Notes: generated by a model not told the origin, from the letters alone. 32,483 nucleotides of DNA from an uncultured Ruminococcus sp. (GCA_902767845.1 CACXIV010000015.1:1-32483), one strand, 5' to 3'. Numbered from the stretch's first letter, positions 1 through 7,270 are shown. Made by a program: numbers and translations.

Positions 1-52
1 GAGGGGGTTAAGGTATTATCATTACCACTTTCAAAAACCACAAAAATACTGT

Positions 53-238
53 TTACGGGCATTTGCTGACCACCTTGATTTTTTTGATTTTTGCGTTGGC
101 AAATTTAATTAATACCTCATCAACAAGGTCAGTATATCTGCCCTCATCAATCAACTTGTTTCTCAAATCATTCAGGCTGCTAATCAACAGTCGCCTTTCT
201 TCGCTGTTTATGTAGACGTGATATTTTGTCTCCTTCAT
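53..238 (-). CDS. small conserved protein of unknown function (61 aa)
   Basis: I do not recognise a function. The 61-residue product is charged, probably helical and cytosolic. It opens MKETKYHVYINSEER and has a lysine-rich C-terminus (KIKKIKVVSK); there is no signal peptide or membrane segment. A consensus GGAGG (complement of 247-251) lies 8 bases upstream of the ATG, which strongly supports a real gene. From memory, short proteins of this type (YH-Y/I-x-ER near the start, then a GRYTDLVDE-like stretch) recur in accessory regions and integrative elements of Clostridia. That link is recollection and was not tested. It is divergent from the secreted LRR gene. Confidence 0.7.
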   Translation of the reverse strand: MKETKYHVYINSEERRLLISSLNDLRNKLIDEGRYTDLVDEVLIKFANAKIKKIKVVSKCP

Positions 239-307
239 TTGTAAAACCTCCGTAATTTTCAGATTATATCCTACAAATCCAACTATCCGACTGTTTTACA
301 AAAGCCA

Positions 308-341
308 AAGAGAGGCAACTTCCTTACGAAGTGCCTCCCTT
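308..341. repeat. imperfect inverted repeat / hairpin
   Basis: Bases 308-322 pair with 328-341 around a 5-base loop (CTTAC), giving 13 pairs, one bulged A at 318 and one mismatch (311/338). That mismatch becomes a G-U pair if the minus strand is transcribed, so the hairpin folds better in the leader of the minus-strand small gene than in a plus-strand RNA. On the plus strand it is followed after about 10 bases by a T-rich run (351-365), so a terminator for now-absent upstream DNA is an alternative. Confidence 0.45.
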
Positions 342-485
342 CGGCGTGCCTTGTTTTTTGTTTTTCCGCCGGGGGCGCCTGCCGCTACGGTGAGCATTTG
401 TGCTTGACTTTTACTTCAAAATGTACAATATCTCGTTTACTTGTTGTAAAAACAACAAATCACGCCAATATGTCAATAATATTTG

Positions 486-514
486 TTGAAAACCACCTTA
501 TAATATGCTATACT
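486..514 (+). promoter_or_regulatory. sigma-A-type promoter of the LRR gene
   Basis: TTGAAA (486-491) and TATACT (509-514) are separated by 17 bases, close to the housekeeping consensus. This predicts a leader of about 67 bases ending at the GGAGG (577-581) in front of the ATG at 588. An overlapping TATAAT at 499-504 has no properly spaced -35. Confidence 0.6.
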
Positions 515-612
515 TAATTAATTAAAATTATGTCGTGTATTTATTTTTGGAGTTTTGAAATACGCGTGATTTTTACGGAGGTCAATTATGAAGAAGTTTT
601 CGTATAAGGTTT

Positions 613-3279
613 TTGAGTTTGTTCCTTGTGATCGCTTTAGTCGCGGGAATATTTGCTGCAGCGCCGTTTACGGTCGCGGCAGAGGATGTTCCTACATATG
701 CGAACGGAAACTGCGGTGACCCAAACCTGACAGATGTTCAGTGGAATTTGTTTAAGGACGGTTCTATGGCGTTTTTCGGTTCGGGCAAAATCAAAGATTG
801 TCAGCCTGCTGCTAACGGTGATCCTACCGCAGAGTGGTATGTTAAAGATGTATTTGCCGGAATAAACAGCTCAAAAATTGCCGTAGAGCGCGGTATCACA
901 TCGATCGGCAATTACGCGTTTTATATTCCTTCGCTTTACGGAATGTTTGTTCAGACTTATAACGTTGACCTGCCTGCCTCGCTTACTACCATCGGAAATA
1001 ACGTGTTTGAAAATCAGAACAAGCTTACTAAGCTCGCCATACCTCAGAATGTTACAAGTATAGGCTCCAACGCGTTCAAGAATACAAATATAAAGGATAT
1101 AGATTTTTATGGAAACCCTGATACATTATCTTGGAATTTACAGGCAGGTGAGTTCAAAAATCAGGTGACCTGCCATATCAGACCCGAATATTCTTCGATC
1201 GTTGATACTCTTAACGGTCGATACAGCGGTAAGAAAATCACGTTTGAGGCTAATCTTGACGCCGATCAAGTCCATATGGATGACGGTATCCAGAGAAATA
1301 TCAAGGCGTACATAGGAACCGAGCACAGTAATATCTTTTGCGGAGCAGCTCCGTTTGTTGTTGTCGGCACGTTTTCCGGCAAGCAAAAATCCGTTACCCA
1401 CGGTAATAACGGCTTTGTAAGCGCTGTAAGAATAAAGAATAATAATGGTTATGACTACTATATCCACACAAATAACTATTCACGAGAATTAAAAAAAGCA
1501 ACCGGTTTTGCTAATCTTACCGAGCAATTGACTTCATTGGGGGAAGCTCATCCTACTTTGAAGCTTCAAATATCATATGAATACATCGGAACAAACACCG
1601 TAAAGATGATTTATCATCTTACAAATACAGACAAAAACAATGCAATTTCCGATGTTCAGCTCGGCGGTACGGGCGATATAAAAATCGGTGCAGACGATGA
1701 AGCTACAATCAACCCTATCCTGCCTGAAAATCAAAGTGAAATTTCCGGAGTTACATCTGATAATCCCAATGGTAATCAGATCGGATTCGATATGAGCTCA
1801 AACAAGGAATATGATTTGGATGCAAGTGGTCATCATCATGCGACTCTCGGCTTTGTTGCGAAGAATGTTGATTTGGGCTTATCGACAACGAGTCCAAATG
1901 CCACATTTTTCTACGGTACGACAACTAACCAAGTAGGAACTTCAGCAACAGGAGTCTATACCAAGCTTCTTATTCCTCGTCGTATCTTTGAACCAAATGA
2001 CGGTGTTTCGCAATTTACGGGAACATATGAAGGAGGAACAAAAAGAGACTCGGGTATATCTTATTACTGGGATGTAGGGGATATTCCCGCCAAAACTACA
2101 ATGGATTACGCTGTATTATTCAGCGTATACGGCGATGATTCTACGATGGAAGCTGAAACGGACGCGAGTAATTTCTGTAATGTTTACTGGAAAGATTATG
2201 ACGGAACGGATATTCTTGTCCAGAAGATAAATAAGAACGATACACCCGAATACACAGGCGCGCCGATCGTTCGTCCTCATGACAATCAGTATGACTACGC
2301 GTTCAGCGGTTGGAGTAATCGTGAGACCGATTCCAATGGAAATTACATATACACCGCTCAATATACCGCTATTCCGCGTAAGCTGTTCGCGGGACATTCG
2401 CTGACACTCAGCGGAGATATAGGCGTAAACTTCTTTGTCGATCCTCCGGTTGTAAATGTCACTTATGAAGATATACAAAAAGGAAAGAATAACGGCGGAC
2501 ATGATTTTTCGGTAAAGTTCAGCTGGTACGATAAAAAAGGCGAGTATAAATTAAGACAGGGCGACCTCGATTATGACAATGAATCCGGCATGTTTGTCGC
2601 GAGATGCAACGTTGCCGCGGCGGAAATGGCTTACAATATTCATGCCGTAGCGTATGTTGACGGAGTAGCCCAAACAGGAGAAGGACAAACTGATGATTAC
2701 AGCGTAAAAGAATACGGTGAAAAAATCATCAGTTCTCCCTCTGGCACATACGGCGCAAAGCATAAAGATCTTGTAGACCTCGCAAAAAAGATGCTCGACT
2801 ACGGCGCGAAGGCTCAGGTTCTGTTTGATCGCACCAAGAACAAAAACGGAACACTTATTCCTTTCGCGAACGAAAACGCCGGATACACCATGCAGGAGCA
2901 TGATATCGTAATTGATAAACCTTCAAAAAGATCCGATGCAATTCTAAATACTCACGGATTAAAAAATGTCGGAACAAGCCTTGTGTTCCTGTCGAAAAGT
3001 ACGCTGAGGCTGTATTACAAGGTTACCGATTGGGAAAAATTCAATGAGCTTACAAATAAGGCTGATTTTATAGAAAACGGATCGTATCACTACCTTGAGG
3101 TTACAGATATTCCCGCGTATGAGCTCGATCAGAAAAAGACTTTCAGGGTCGGAGATGATGAGCATTATTTCTCTGCTCTTGAATACGCTGCCTTGATGCA
3201 GACAAAAACAGATCCTGAAAAAAATCTCGGAACCGCGCTTTACTGGTATAACCAAGCGGCAAAAGAGTATTTTGGATGA
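613..3279 (+). CDS. secreted leucine-rich-repeat surface protein, start disrupted by a frameshift
   Basis: Probable surface protein. The coordinates are the open frame, beginning at a TTG with no ribosome binding site. The natural start is almost certainly ATG 588, 6 bases after GGAGG (577-581), encoding MKKFSYKV, but it is one base out of frame. Removing one T from the run 610-614 joins it to LSLFLVIALVAGIFAAAPFTVAAED, a complete signal peptide. Read from 613: BspA-like LRRs at about residues 90-165 (ITSIGNYAF, LTTIGNNVF, VTSIGSNAF), a long beta-rich middle, an InlB-repeat-like segment (about 523-583, DYDGTDILV...FSGW), and a C-terminal domain (about 590-888) opening GHSLTLSGDIGVNFF and ending YWYNQAAKEYFG, which I recall from many Ruminococcus secreted proteins. 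There is no LPXTG, dockerin or anchor. Its ligand is unknown. It is either a sequencing error or a genuinely inactivated or slippage-dependent start. Confidence 0.8.
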   Translation: MSLFLVIALVAGIFAAAPFTVAAEDVPTYANGNCGDPNLTDVQWNLFKDGSMAFFGSGKIKDCQPAANGDPTAEWYVKDVFAGINSSKIAVERGITSIGNYAFYIPSLYGMFVQTYNVDLPASLTTIGNNVFENQNKLTKLAIPQNVTSIGSNAFKNTNIKDIDFYGNPDTLSWNLQAGEFKNQVTCHIRPEYSSIVDTLNGRYSGKKITFEANLDADQVHMDDGIQRNIKAYIGTEHSNIFCGAAPFVVVGTFSGKQKSVTHGNNGFVSAVRIKNNNGYDYYIHTNNYSRELKKATGFANLTEQLTSLGEAHPTLKLQISYEYIGTNTVKMIYHLTNTDKNNAISDVQLGGTGDIKIGADDEATINPILPENQSEISGVTSDNPNGNQIGFDMSSNKEYDLDASGHHHATLGFVAKNVDLGLSTTSPNATFFYGTTTNQVGTSATGVYTKLLIPRRIFEPNDGVSQFTGTYEGGTKRDSGISYYWDVGDIPAKTTMDYAVLFSVYGDDSTMEAETDASNFCNVYWKDYDGTDILVQKINKNDTPEYTGAPIVRPHDNQYDYAFSGWSNRETDSNGNYIYTAQYTAIPRKLFAGHSLTLSGDIGVNFFVDPPVVNVTYEDIQKGKNNGGHDFSVKFSWYDKKGEYKLRQGDLDYDNESGMFVARCNVAAAEMAYNIHAVAYVDGVAQTGEGQTDDYSVKEYGEKIISSPSGTYGAKHKDLVDLAKKMLDYGAKAQVLFDRTKNKNGTLIPFANENAGYTMQEHDIVIDKPSKRSDAILNTHGLKNVGTSLVFLSKSTLRLYYKVTDWEKFNELTNKADFIENGSYHYLEVTDIPAYELDQKKTFRVGDDEHYFSALEYAALMQTKTDPEKNLGTALYWYNQAAKEYFG

Positions 3280-3295
3280 TGAAGGAGGTACTTTT

Positions 3296-3412
3296 ATGGA
3301 AAAATATGAACGCACCGAATTGATCATTACCAAATTTGATATAGAGGATGTAATTACCACTTCAAGTTATCGTAATGAGGAATATGAACACATAATTATT
3401 GATAACCCCTGA
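3296..3412 (+). CDS. 38-aa peptide with EDVITTS motif, possible precursor-like peptide
   Basis: The ATG follows GAAGGAGG by 7 bases, a near-perfect ribosome binding site, and lies 16 bases after the LRR gene, so co-transcription is likely. The product (MEKYERTELIITKFD...) has 38 residues with no signal peptide or hydrophobic segment. Its layout is a charged MxxYxxxE-type start, an amphipathic middle, the motif EDVITTSS and a variable acidic/aromatic tail. I recall many short clostridial open frames with a similar '(E/D)DVI-T-TS' core and variable tails, usually annotated hypothetical. That layout resembles a leader/core split in ribosomally made modified peptides, but no maturase is adjacent. 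It is followed by a strong hairpin and a nucleotidyltransferase-fold gene. Function unknown. Confidence 0.7.
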   Translation: MEKYERTELIITKFDIEDVITTSSYRNEEYEHIIIDNP

Positions 3413-3414
3413 TA

Positions 3415-3442
3415 ATATGGGCTGATTTCGGTCAGCCCATAT
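3415..3442 (+). other. perfect 11-bp hairpin between peptide and nucleotidyltransferase genes
   Basis: ATATGGGCTGA (3415-3425) and TCAGCCCATAT (3432-3442) are perfect complements around a TTTCGG loop. It begins 3 bases after the peptide stop. No T-run follows (CTTATG), so it is a poor intrinsic terminator and could instead stabilise the 3' end of the peptide message or reduce read-through into the next gene. Confidence 0.65.
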
Positions 3443-3463
3443 CTTATGTAAAAGGAATATTTA

Positions 3464-4624
3464 ATGAAAAAACCGGAAATGGATAATTCACAGGAAGTAA
3501 AAATCAAAATAAAAAAAACGGCCGATGACTTGATTTATTTGCTTTGCTGCGTGTTTAACGAGGAAGTCCCGAGCGCTGACAGGTGCAAAAAGATGAACTT
3601 GCCGAACGTGTACCGCCTTGCCTCGATGCATTATCTCGCGTCAGCCGCCGCGTATGCTCTCGAACAGGTTATGGAGCTACCGCGTGAGTTTGACCAGGCT
3701 AAGAAAAAGGCTATCCGCAAGCTGTCTTTGTTTGAGATAGAGCGGTCGGCGGTGTTCGGCGAGCTTGAAAAGGCCGGGATATGGTATCTTCCGCTTAAGG
3801 GGATTGTGCTCGGTGAATACTACCCCAAAACCGCTATGCGCGAGATGTCGGACAACGATATATTTTGTGATCCCGAAAGGATCGATGACGTCATTCCTAT
3901 TATGAAGCGCCGCGGTTACAGCTTTGAGCGCCTTTATGATTCGTATGAGGATGTTTATGAAAAACCGCCGACTATAGTTTTTGAGATACACCGCTCCCTT
4001 TTTAATGAAAAAAAGACCGTGCTGTTATATGATTATTACAAGAATATAGAGGATAGGCTCGTTCGGGAGTTTGAGTTCGGTTGCAAGCTGACCGACGAGG
4101 ATTTTTACATATACCTTATCGCTCATATGTACAAGCATTACAGCAACAGGGGAACCGGGCTGAGGTCGCTCGCGGATATATATGTATTCCTCAAAAAGAC
4201 CGGCGACGGTCTTGACAGGGAATATGTCGGCTCCGAGCTTGAAAAACTCGGGCTTGTTGATTTTGAGCGAATGGCGAGCTCACTTTCGGAAAAGGTCTTT
4301 ACCGGTTCCGCGCTGACCGACAGTGAGGAAAACGAGCTTTATTATTATGTGTGTTCGGCGGTGTACGGCAACGAGGAGTTCGCTGAGCTGAACAAATATT
4401 TGCGCGCGATGGATAATGACGTGAGCAACAGATCGAAGCGGAAGTATTTTCGCGGCAGATTTTTTATCTCGGGCGAAAAGCTAAAGCAGAATTATCCGTT
4501 TGTATATAAGCACAGGGTTTTGTATCCCGCGCTTATCGTTTACCGTCCGATCAAGGGCGCGATCACACGCCCAAAGGCGCTGCTTGGCGAATATAAAAAG
4601 GTCAGGAGGCTCAAAAAGGATTAA
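3464..4624 (+). CDS. nucleotidyltransferase family protein (PF14907-like)
   Basis: 386 residues, cytosolic, preceded by AAAGGAA 8 bases before the ATG. It matches the uncharacterised nucleotidyltransferase family (NTP_transf_5, PF14907) as I know it: a helical N-terminus (1-100), then LPLKG (109-113), a glycine/tyrosine-rich stretch and MREMSDNDIF (125-134), whose Asp130 and Asp132 fit the paired metal-binding carboxylates of the polymerase-beta fold. After that come FEIHRSLF (about 183-190) and a basic C-terminus. Members of this family occur in lasso-peptide and other modified-peptide clusters, and also beside polysaccharide genes. Here it directly follows a 38-residue peptide gene. Its substrate is unknown. 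A link to the peptide is inferred from position only. Confidence 0.75.
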   Translation: MKKPEMDNSQEVKIKIKKTADDLIYLLCCVFNEEVPSADRCKKMNLPNVYRLASMHYLASAAAYALEQVMELPREFDQAKKKAIRKLSLFEIERSAVFGELEKAGIWYLPLKGIVLGEYYPKTAMREMSDNDIFCDPERIDDVIPIMKRRGYSFERLYDSYEDVYEKPPTIVFEIHRSLFNEKKTVLLYDYYKNIEDRLVREFEFGCKLTDEDFYIYLIAHMYKHYSNRGTGLRSLADIYVFLKKTGDGLDREYVGSELEKLGLVDFERMASSLSEKVFTGSALTDSEENELYYYVCSAVYGNEEFAELNKYLRAMDNDVSNRSKRKYFRGRFFISGEKLKQNYPFVYKHRVLYPALIVYRPIKGAITRPKALLGEYKKVRRLKKD

Positions 4625-4628
4625 GCGG

Positions 4629-4657
4629 TTGATATTTTTTCTCTTTTGATATATAAT
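4629..4657 (+). promoter_or_regulatory. sigma-A-type promoter of the prolyl-tRNA editing gene
   Basis: TTGATA (4629-4634), a 17-base spacer and a perfect TATAAT (4652-4657) lie between the nucleotidyltransferase stop and the next ATG at 4684. This marks a new transcription unit. Confidence 0.75.
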
Positions 4658-4683
4658 GGTTAAAAAATCATCAAGAGGTAATT

Positions 4684-5226
4684 ATGGAGTTATTTAACGG
4701 ACGTCCTGCCGACGCTTCGGGCAGAGAGAAAAGGGAGATCGAGGTATACGACTGCCTCGATTCGCTCAATATAGAATATCGCAGGGTAGACCATGAGGTC
4801 GCCATGACAATGGAGGACTGCAAGGCGGTCGACAAGGCGCTCGGCGCGGTGATGTGCAAAAATCTTTTTCTTTGCAACAGACAGCAGACCATGTTTTATC
4901 TGCTGATAATGCCTGCAGACAAGCCCTTCAAGACCAAGGAGCTTTCATCTCAGATAGGCTCGGCGAGGCTTTCGTTCGCTCCTGCCGAAAAAATGCTCGA
5001 GTATCTCGACATCAATCCCGGCGCGGTCAGCGTTATGGGACTGAAAAACGACAGGGAAAACAACGTGCGCTTCCTTGCCGACGAGGATTTGTTGAAGGAC
5101 GAGTACATCGGCTGTCACCCGTGCGTGAATACCTCGAGCCTTAAAATCAGAACAAACGACCTGATAAACGTGTTCCTGCCCTATACCAAGCACACAATGA
5201 CGGTCGTAAAGCTGACAGGGGAATAG
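4684..5226 (+). CDS. prolyl-tRNA editing protein (ProX/YbaK-type deacylase)
   Basis: 180 residues, forming a single YbaK/aminoacyl-tRNA deacylase domain of the free-standing ProX/PrdX type. Such proteins hydrolyse mischarged Ala-tRNA-Pro (or Cys-tRNA-Pro) in the cytosol, backing up a prolyl-tRNA synthetase. Supporting motifs are YDCLDSLNIEYRRVDHE at about 19-35, CKNLFLCNR with the conserved lysine (about 58-66), and the signature GCHPCVNTSSLKI (about 143-155) near the end. The ATG at 4684 follows AAGAGG (4672-4677) and its own promoter. Whether alanine or cysteine is the true substrate cannot be read from the sequence. Confidence 0.87.
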   Translation: MELFNGRPADASGREKREIEVYDCLDSLNIEYRRVDHEVAMTMEDCKAVDKALGAVMCKNLFLCNRQQTMFYLLIMPADKPFKTKELSSQIGSARLSFAPAEKMLEYLDINPGAVSVMGLKNDRENNVRFLADEDLLKDEYIGCHPCVNTSSLKIRTNDLINVFLPYTKHTMTVVKLTGE

Positions 5227-5234
5227 GTGGCGCT

Positions 5235-5543
5235 ATGATAAAAAGGATAATAGTAACGCTGATCTCGGCGCTGACGCTGCTTTGCTTTATGCCGTCGGCA
5301 GCTGCCGAGGAAGCGCCCGATAATGATTCGGTTATCACTCAGGACGGGGATTTCGTTCCTCTGTTCACGACCTCGCCCGACAGCTCGCTGAAGGATCACT
5401 CGAATTATATGACAGAGGAGCAGGGCGTGTTTTTCTACACCCAGACGACCTTCCTCGCGCTGGTCGCGGGATATCTGATCGTGTTCAAGGTCAGGTGCAT
5501 ACCCAAGGGCGAGAAAATGCACCGCAGAAGAAAAACCAAATAA
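5235..5543 (+). CDS. small secreted/membrane-anchored protein of unknown function
   Basis: 102 residues starting 8 bases after the editing gene, with GGTGG just upstream, so probably in the same transcript. It has a clear signal peptide (MIKRIIVTLISALTLLCFMPSAAAEE, cleavage likely after AAA at about 24). A short acidic extracytoplasmic stretch (25-70) follows, then a hydrophobic segment FLALVAGYLIVFKV (about 73-86) and a basic tail (KGEKMHRRRKTK). The expected topology is a small type I membrane protein with a cytoplasmic positive tail. I recognise no family. It ends just before a bidirectional terminator. Confidence 0.65.
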   Translation: MIKRIIVTLISALTLLCFMPSAAAEEAPDNDSVITQDGDFVPLFTTSPDSSLKDHSNYMTEEQGVFFYTQTTFLALVAGYLIVFKVRCIPKGEKMHRRRKTK

Positions 5544-5547
5544 AAAT

Positions 5548-5605
5548 CGCTGCCGTTACAGTCGGGAGCTTCGATCCGGAGCTCGTTGTAACGACAGCGT
5601 TTTTG
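5548..5605. terminator. bidirectional intrinsic terminator between convergent genes
   Basis: Arms 5548-5560 and 5587-5599 pair over 12 of 13 bases, with an inner GAGCT/AGCTC stem. The hairpin is followed by TTTTTGTTT on the plus strand and, read on the minus strand, by a T-rich run (complement of 5541-5546). It separates the 102-residue protein gene from the convergent tadA. Confidence 0.8.
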
Positions 5606-5606
5606 T

Positions 5607-6044
5607 TTATCTTAATGTTTTGAAAAAATCCTTTAGCAGCGCGGCGCATTCGTCCTCCATGATACCGCCGAGGCACTCGGGCTTAAAATTGTAGGGCATC
5701 TCAAAGAGGTTGGTTATCGTTCCGCACGAGCCGTTTTTGAAATCGTAAGCGCCGAAATACACCTTTGGGATATGGGCGTTGATTATCGCTCCTGCGCACA
5801 TTGGGCAGGGCTCAAGCGTCACGTATATCTCGCAGTTCCACAGCCGCCAGCCTCCGAGTTTTTTACACGCGTTATTGATCGCGTCGATCTCGGCGTGGAG
5901 CAGGGCGTTTTTGGATTTTTCGCGGCGGTTCCTGCCCTTGGCAATTATCTCGCCGTCCCTTACTATGACCGCGCCGACCGGCACCTCGCCGTCGTCAAAC
6001 GCTTCCTTAGCCATCAAAACGGCTTCATTCATATATCTGTTCAT
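5607..6044 (-). CDS. tadA: tRNA-specific adenosine deaminase
   Basis: 145 residues, the usual size for TadA. It deaminates the wobble adenosine (A34) of tRNA-Arg(ACG) to inosine. The zinc site is intact: H50-A51-E52 supplies a ligand and the catalytic glutamate, and P79-C80-P-M-C83 supplies two cysteines. VPVGAVIV (21-28) and the substrate-loop region near NRR are also typical. The start MNRYMNEAVLMAKEA overlaps the stop of the upstream CPBP protease gene by 4 bases (ATGA), indicating translational coupling in a two-gene minus-strand operon that ends at the bidirectional terminator. Confidence 0.95.
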   Translation of the reverse strand: MNRYMNEAVLMAKEAFDDGEVPVGAVIVRDGEIIAKGRNRREKSKNALLHAEIDAINNACKKLGGWRLWNCEIYVTLEPCPMCAGAIINAHIPKVYFGAYDFKNGSCGTITNLFEMPYNFKPECLGGIMEDECAALLKDFFKTLR

Positions 6045-7087
6045 GACATCGGAATAAGGTTGATCAGCACCGTCAGGAAGAACATCACAAGCGCGATGAT
6101 AACTCCAGGCGTGAAGAAAAACGACTTGAGCTTTTCCTTAAAGGTCAGCAGGTCGGCGTATTCGTCGTCCGACTTATCCTTTGAGCTGAGCTTGAAAAAG
6201 CTCTTGTCTCTTCCTGCGAGATAGATGAACGACAGCAGGCCTCCTATGCAGAATATCAGCACGACGGCGAGCTGGAGGATAAGCAGACCGGTTTCGGAGA
6301 TACCGGTGTTTGTCTCGAGCACGTCAAAAACGACGGCGTAGAAGTTGTTAACAAAATGCACGATTACCGACGGGATGATCGAATCGGTCACGCAGTCGAT
6401 ATATCCGAAGATAAGTCCGAGTATGAACGCGAAGATCACCTGAGTTGTGTTGCCGTGCATGGCGCCGAACAACACCGCCGAGGCTATGATCGCGAAAGCG
6501 TTGCCGTATTTTTTCAGCCTTCCCATCACAATGCCGCGGAAAGCAAATTCCTCGGCGAGCGCAGGTACTACCGATACGGCTATCACGTATATAACGGTCT
6601 CTATGGTGTTGAGAGAATATTCGTTCGTCATCGAGACGGTGTTTTGCAGACCGAAGAGCGAGATGTTGTCGTCAAAGATCTGAGCCGCTACATTAGACAC
6701 CATTGCCATTCCCATGCCGATGAACACGAGGGGAATTAGCACGGTAGGCGCGACAAAGGTCTTTTTGAACGCTTCTCCGAGCCTGAACCGTGAGATAAGA
6801 AGATACAGCAGCGCAGGTATCAGCGGAGACGCAACGCTCAGAAAAATGTCGAACATGTATTCAAAGAACGGATCCTTTGTCTTGATGTTCGCGGCATCGA
6901 ATACTATATATACTATGACCGCGGAGATCTGCATCAGCAAAAAGTACGCGAGCAAATAAAAGCCGACCCCGTTTGAGGCTTTTTTTATCATTCTCCGCTC
7001 GTTGTACTTTATCCCTTGCAGCGGATCGGCCGGAGCGTTCCCGGGAGCAGGGTAATACTGAGGTTGAGCAGGCATGTTGCCGTACAT
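6041..7087 (-). CDS. CPBP-family intramembrane glutamic protease
   Basis: 348 residues with about eight hydrophobic segments and a proline-rich cytosolic N-terminus (MYGNMPAQPQYYPAPG). It is a CPBP (CAAX protease and bacteriocin-processing, ABI) membrane protease. The motifs are complete: E179-E180-xxx-R184 (AEEFAFRG), FGAMHG with H211, and VIVHFVNN with H244 and N248. Family roles include prenyl-protein processing and bacteriocin immunity or maturation; the substrate here is unknown. An upstream GGAAG precedes the ATG at 7087. A minus-strand promoter at 7142-7170 contains a palindrome that is shared with the polyol cluster, so this gene may be co-regulated with it. Confidence 0.88.
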   Translation of the reverse strand: MYGNMPAQPQYYPAPGNAPADPLQGIKYNERRMIKKASNGVGFYLLAYFLLMQISAVIVYIVFDAANIKTKDPFFEYMFDIFLSVASPLIPALLYLLISRFRLGEAFKKTFVAPTVLIPLVFIGMGMAMVSNVAAQIFDDNISLFGLQNTVSMTNEYSLNTIETVIYVIAVSVVPALAEEFAFRGIVMGRLKKYGNAFAIIASAVLFGAMHGNTTQVIFAFILGLIFGYIDCVTDSIIPSVIVHFVNNFYAVVFDVLETNTGISETGLLILQLAVVLIFCIGGLLSFIYLAGRDKSFFKLSSKDKSDDEYADLLTFKEKLKSFFFTPGVIIALVMFFLTVLINLIPMS

Positions 7088-7141
7088 ATTATCACTTCCG
7101 ATTATTGCCGCGGCTGAGCGGCAAAAGATTACTTAAACTAT

Positions 7142-7170
7142 ATTTTAACACAATATATTGTGTTTTGCAA
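7142..7170 (-). promoter_or_regulatory. promoter of the CPBP protease - tadA operon
   Basis: Read on the minus strand: TTGCAA (7170-7165), 17-base spacer, TAAAAT (7147-7142). The spacer is almost exactly filled by the palindrome 7149-7162, an arrangement in which a bound regulator would occlude or remodel the promoter. Confidence 0.55.
7149..7167. promoter_or_regulatory. candidate operator, copy 1 (CACAAT-N2-ATTGTG)
   Basis: Perfect dyad CACAAT-AT-ATTGTG (7149-7162) followed by TTTTG. The 19-base unit CACAATATATTGTGTTTTG recurs with one change at 9140-9158, upstream of the second cytidylyltransferase. Its position between divergent genes suggests a transcription factor site. The regulator is not in this window. 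Confidence 0.55.
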
Positions 7171-7198
7171 TACAAATTAACCGTTACAAGAATGTAAA

Positions 7199-7227
7199 TT
7201 GACAAAAGCGGGGTTTGGTGGTATTGT
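7199..7227 (+). promoter_or_regulatory. probable promoter of the first cytidylyltransferase gene
   Basis: TTGACA (7199-7204) is a perfect -35. A 17-base spacer leads to TATTGT (7222-7227, four of six matches). It leaves a leader of about 37 bases before the ribosome binding site at 7258-7262. It also argues against translation starting at 7199. Confidence 0.5.
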
Positions 7228-7270
7228 GAAATTGAATAAGTGTGTGATTTTGTTTTCGGAGGATAATTAT

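Larger units (their letters stand above)
239..587. other. 349-base intergenic region between divergent genes
   Basis: No gene is supported here. It holds the ribosome binding site of the minus-strand small gene (247-251), a long imperfect hairpin (308-341), a T-rich stretch (351-365) followed by a GC-rich patch (366-390), and the promoter and leader of the secreted LRR gene (486-587). The sharp shift from AT-rich to GC-rich and back is unlike the rest of the window. It may mark the edge of an inserted element, but no direct repeats or integrase gene are visible. Confidence 0.6.

Noticed and set aside
361-400. CRISPR-like or repeat-array content in the GC-rich patch
   Set aside because: No repeated unit is present, only one GC-rich stretch.
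588-719. Separate 43-codon gene from ATG 588
   Set aside because: It has a good ribosome binding site, but its product after residue 8 is compositionally random and the signal peptide continues in the next frame. It is the displaced start of the LRR gene.
7199-7270. TTG start for the first cytidylyltransferase giving a longer protein
   Set aside because: The TTG is part of a -35 box, the extra residues match no family sequence, and ATG 7271 has a strong ribosome binding site.
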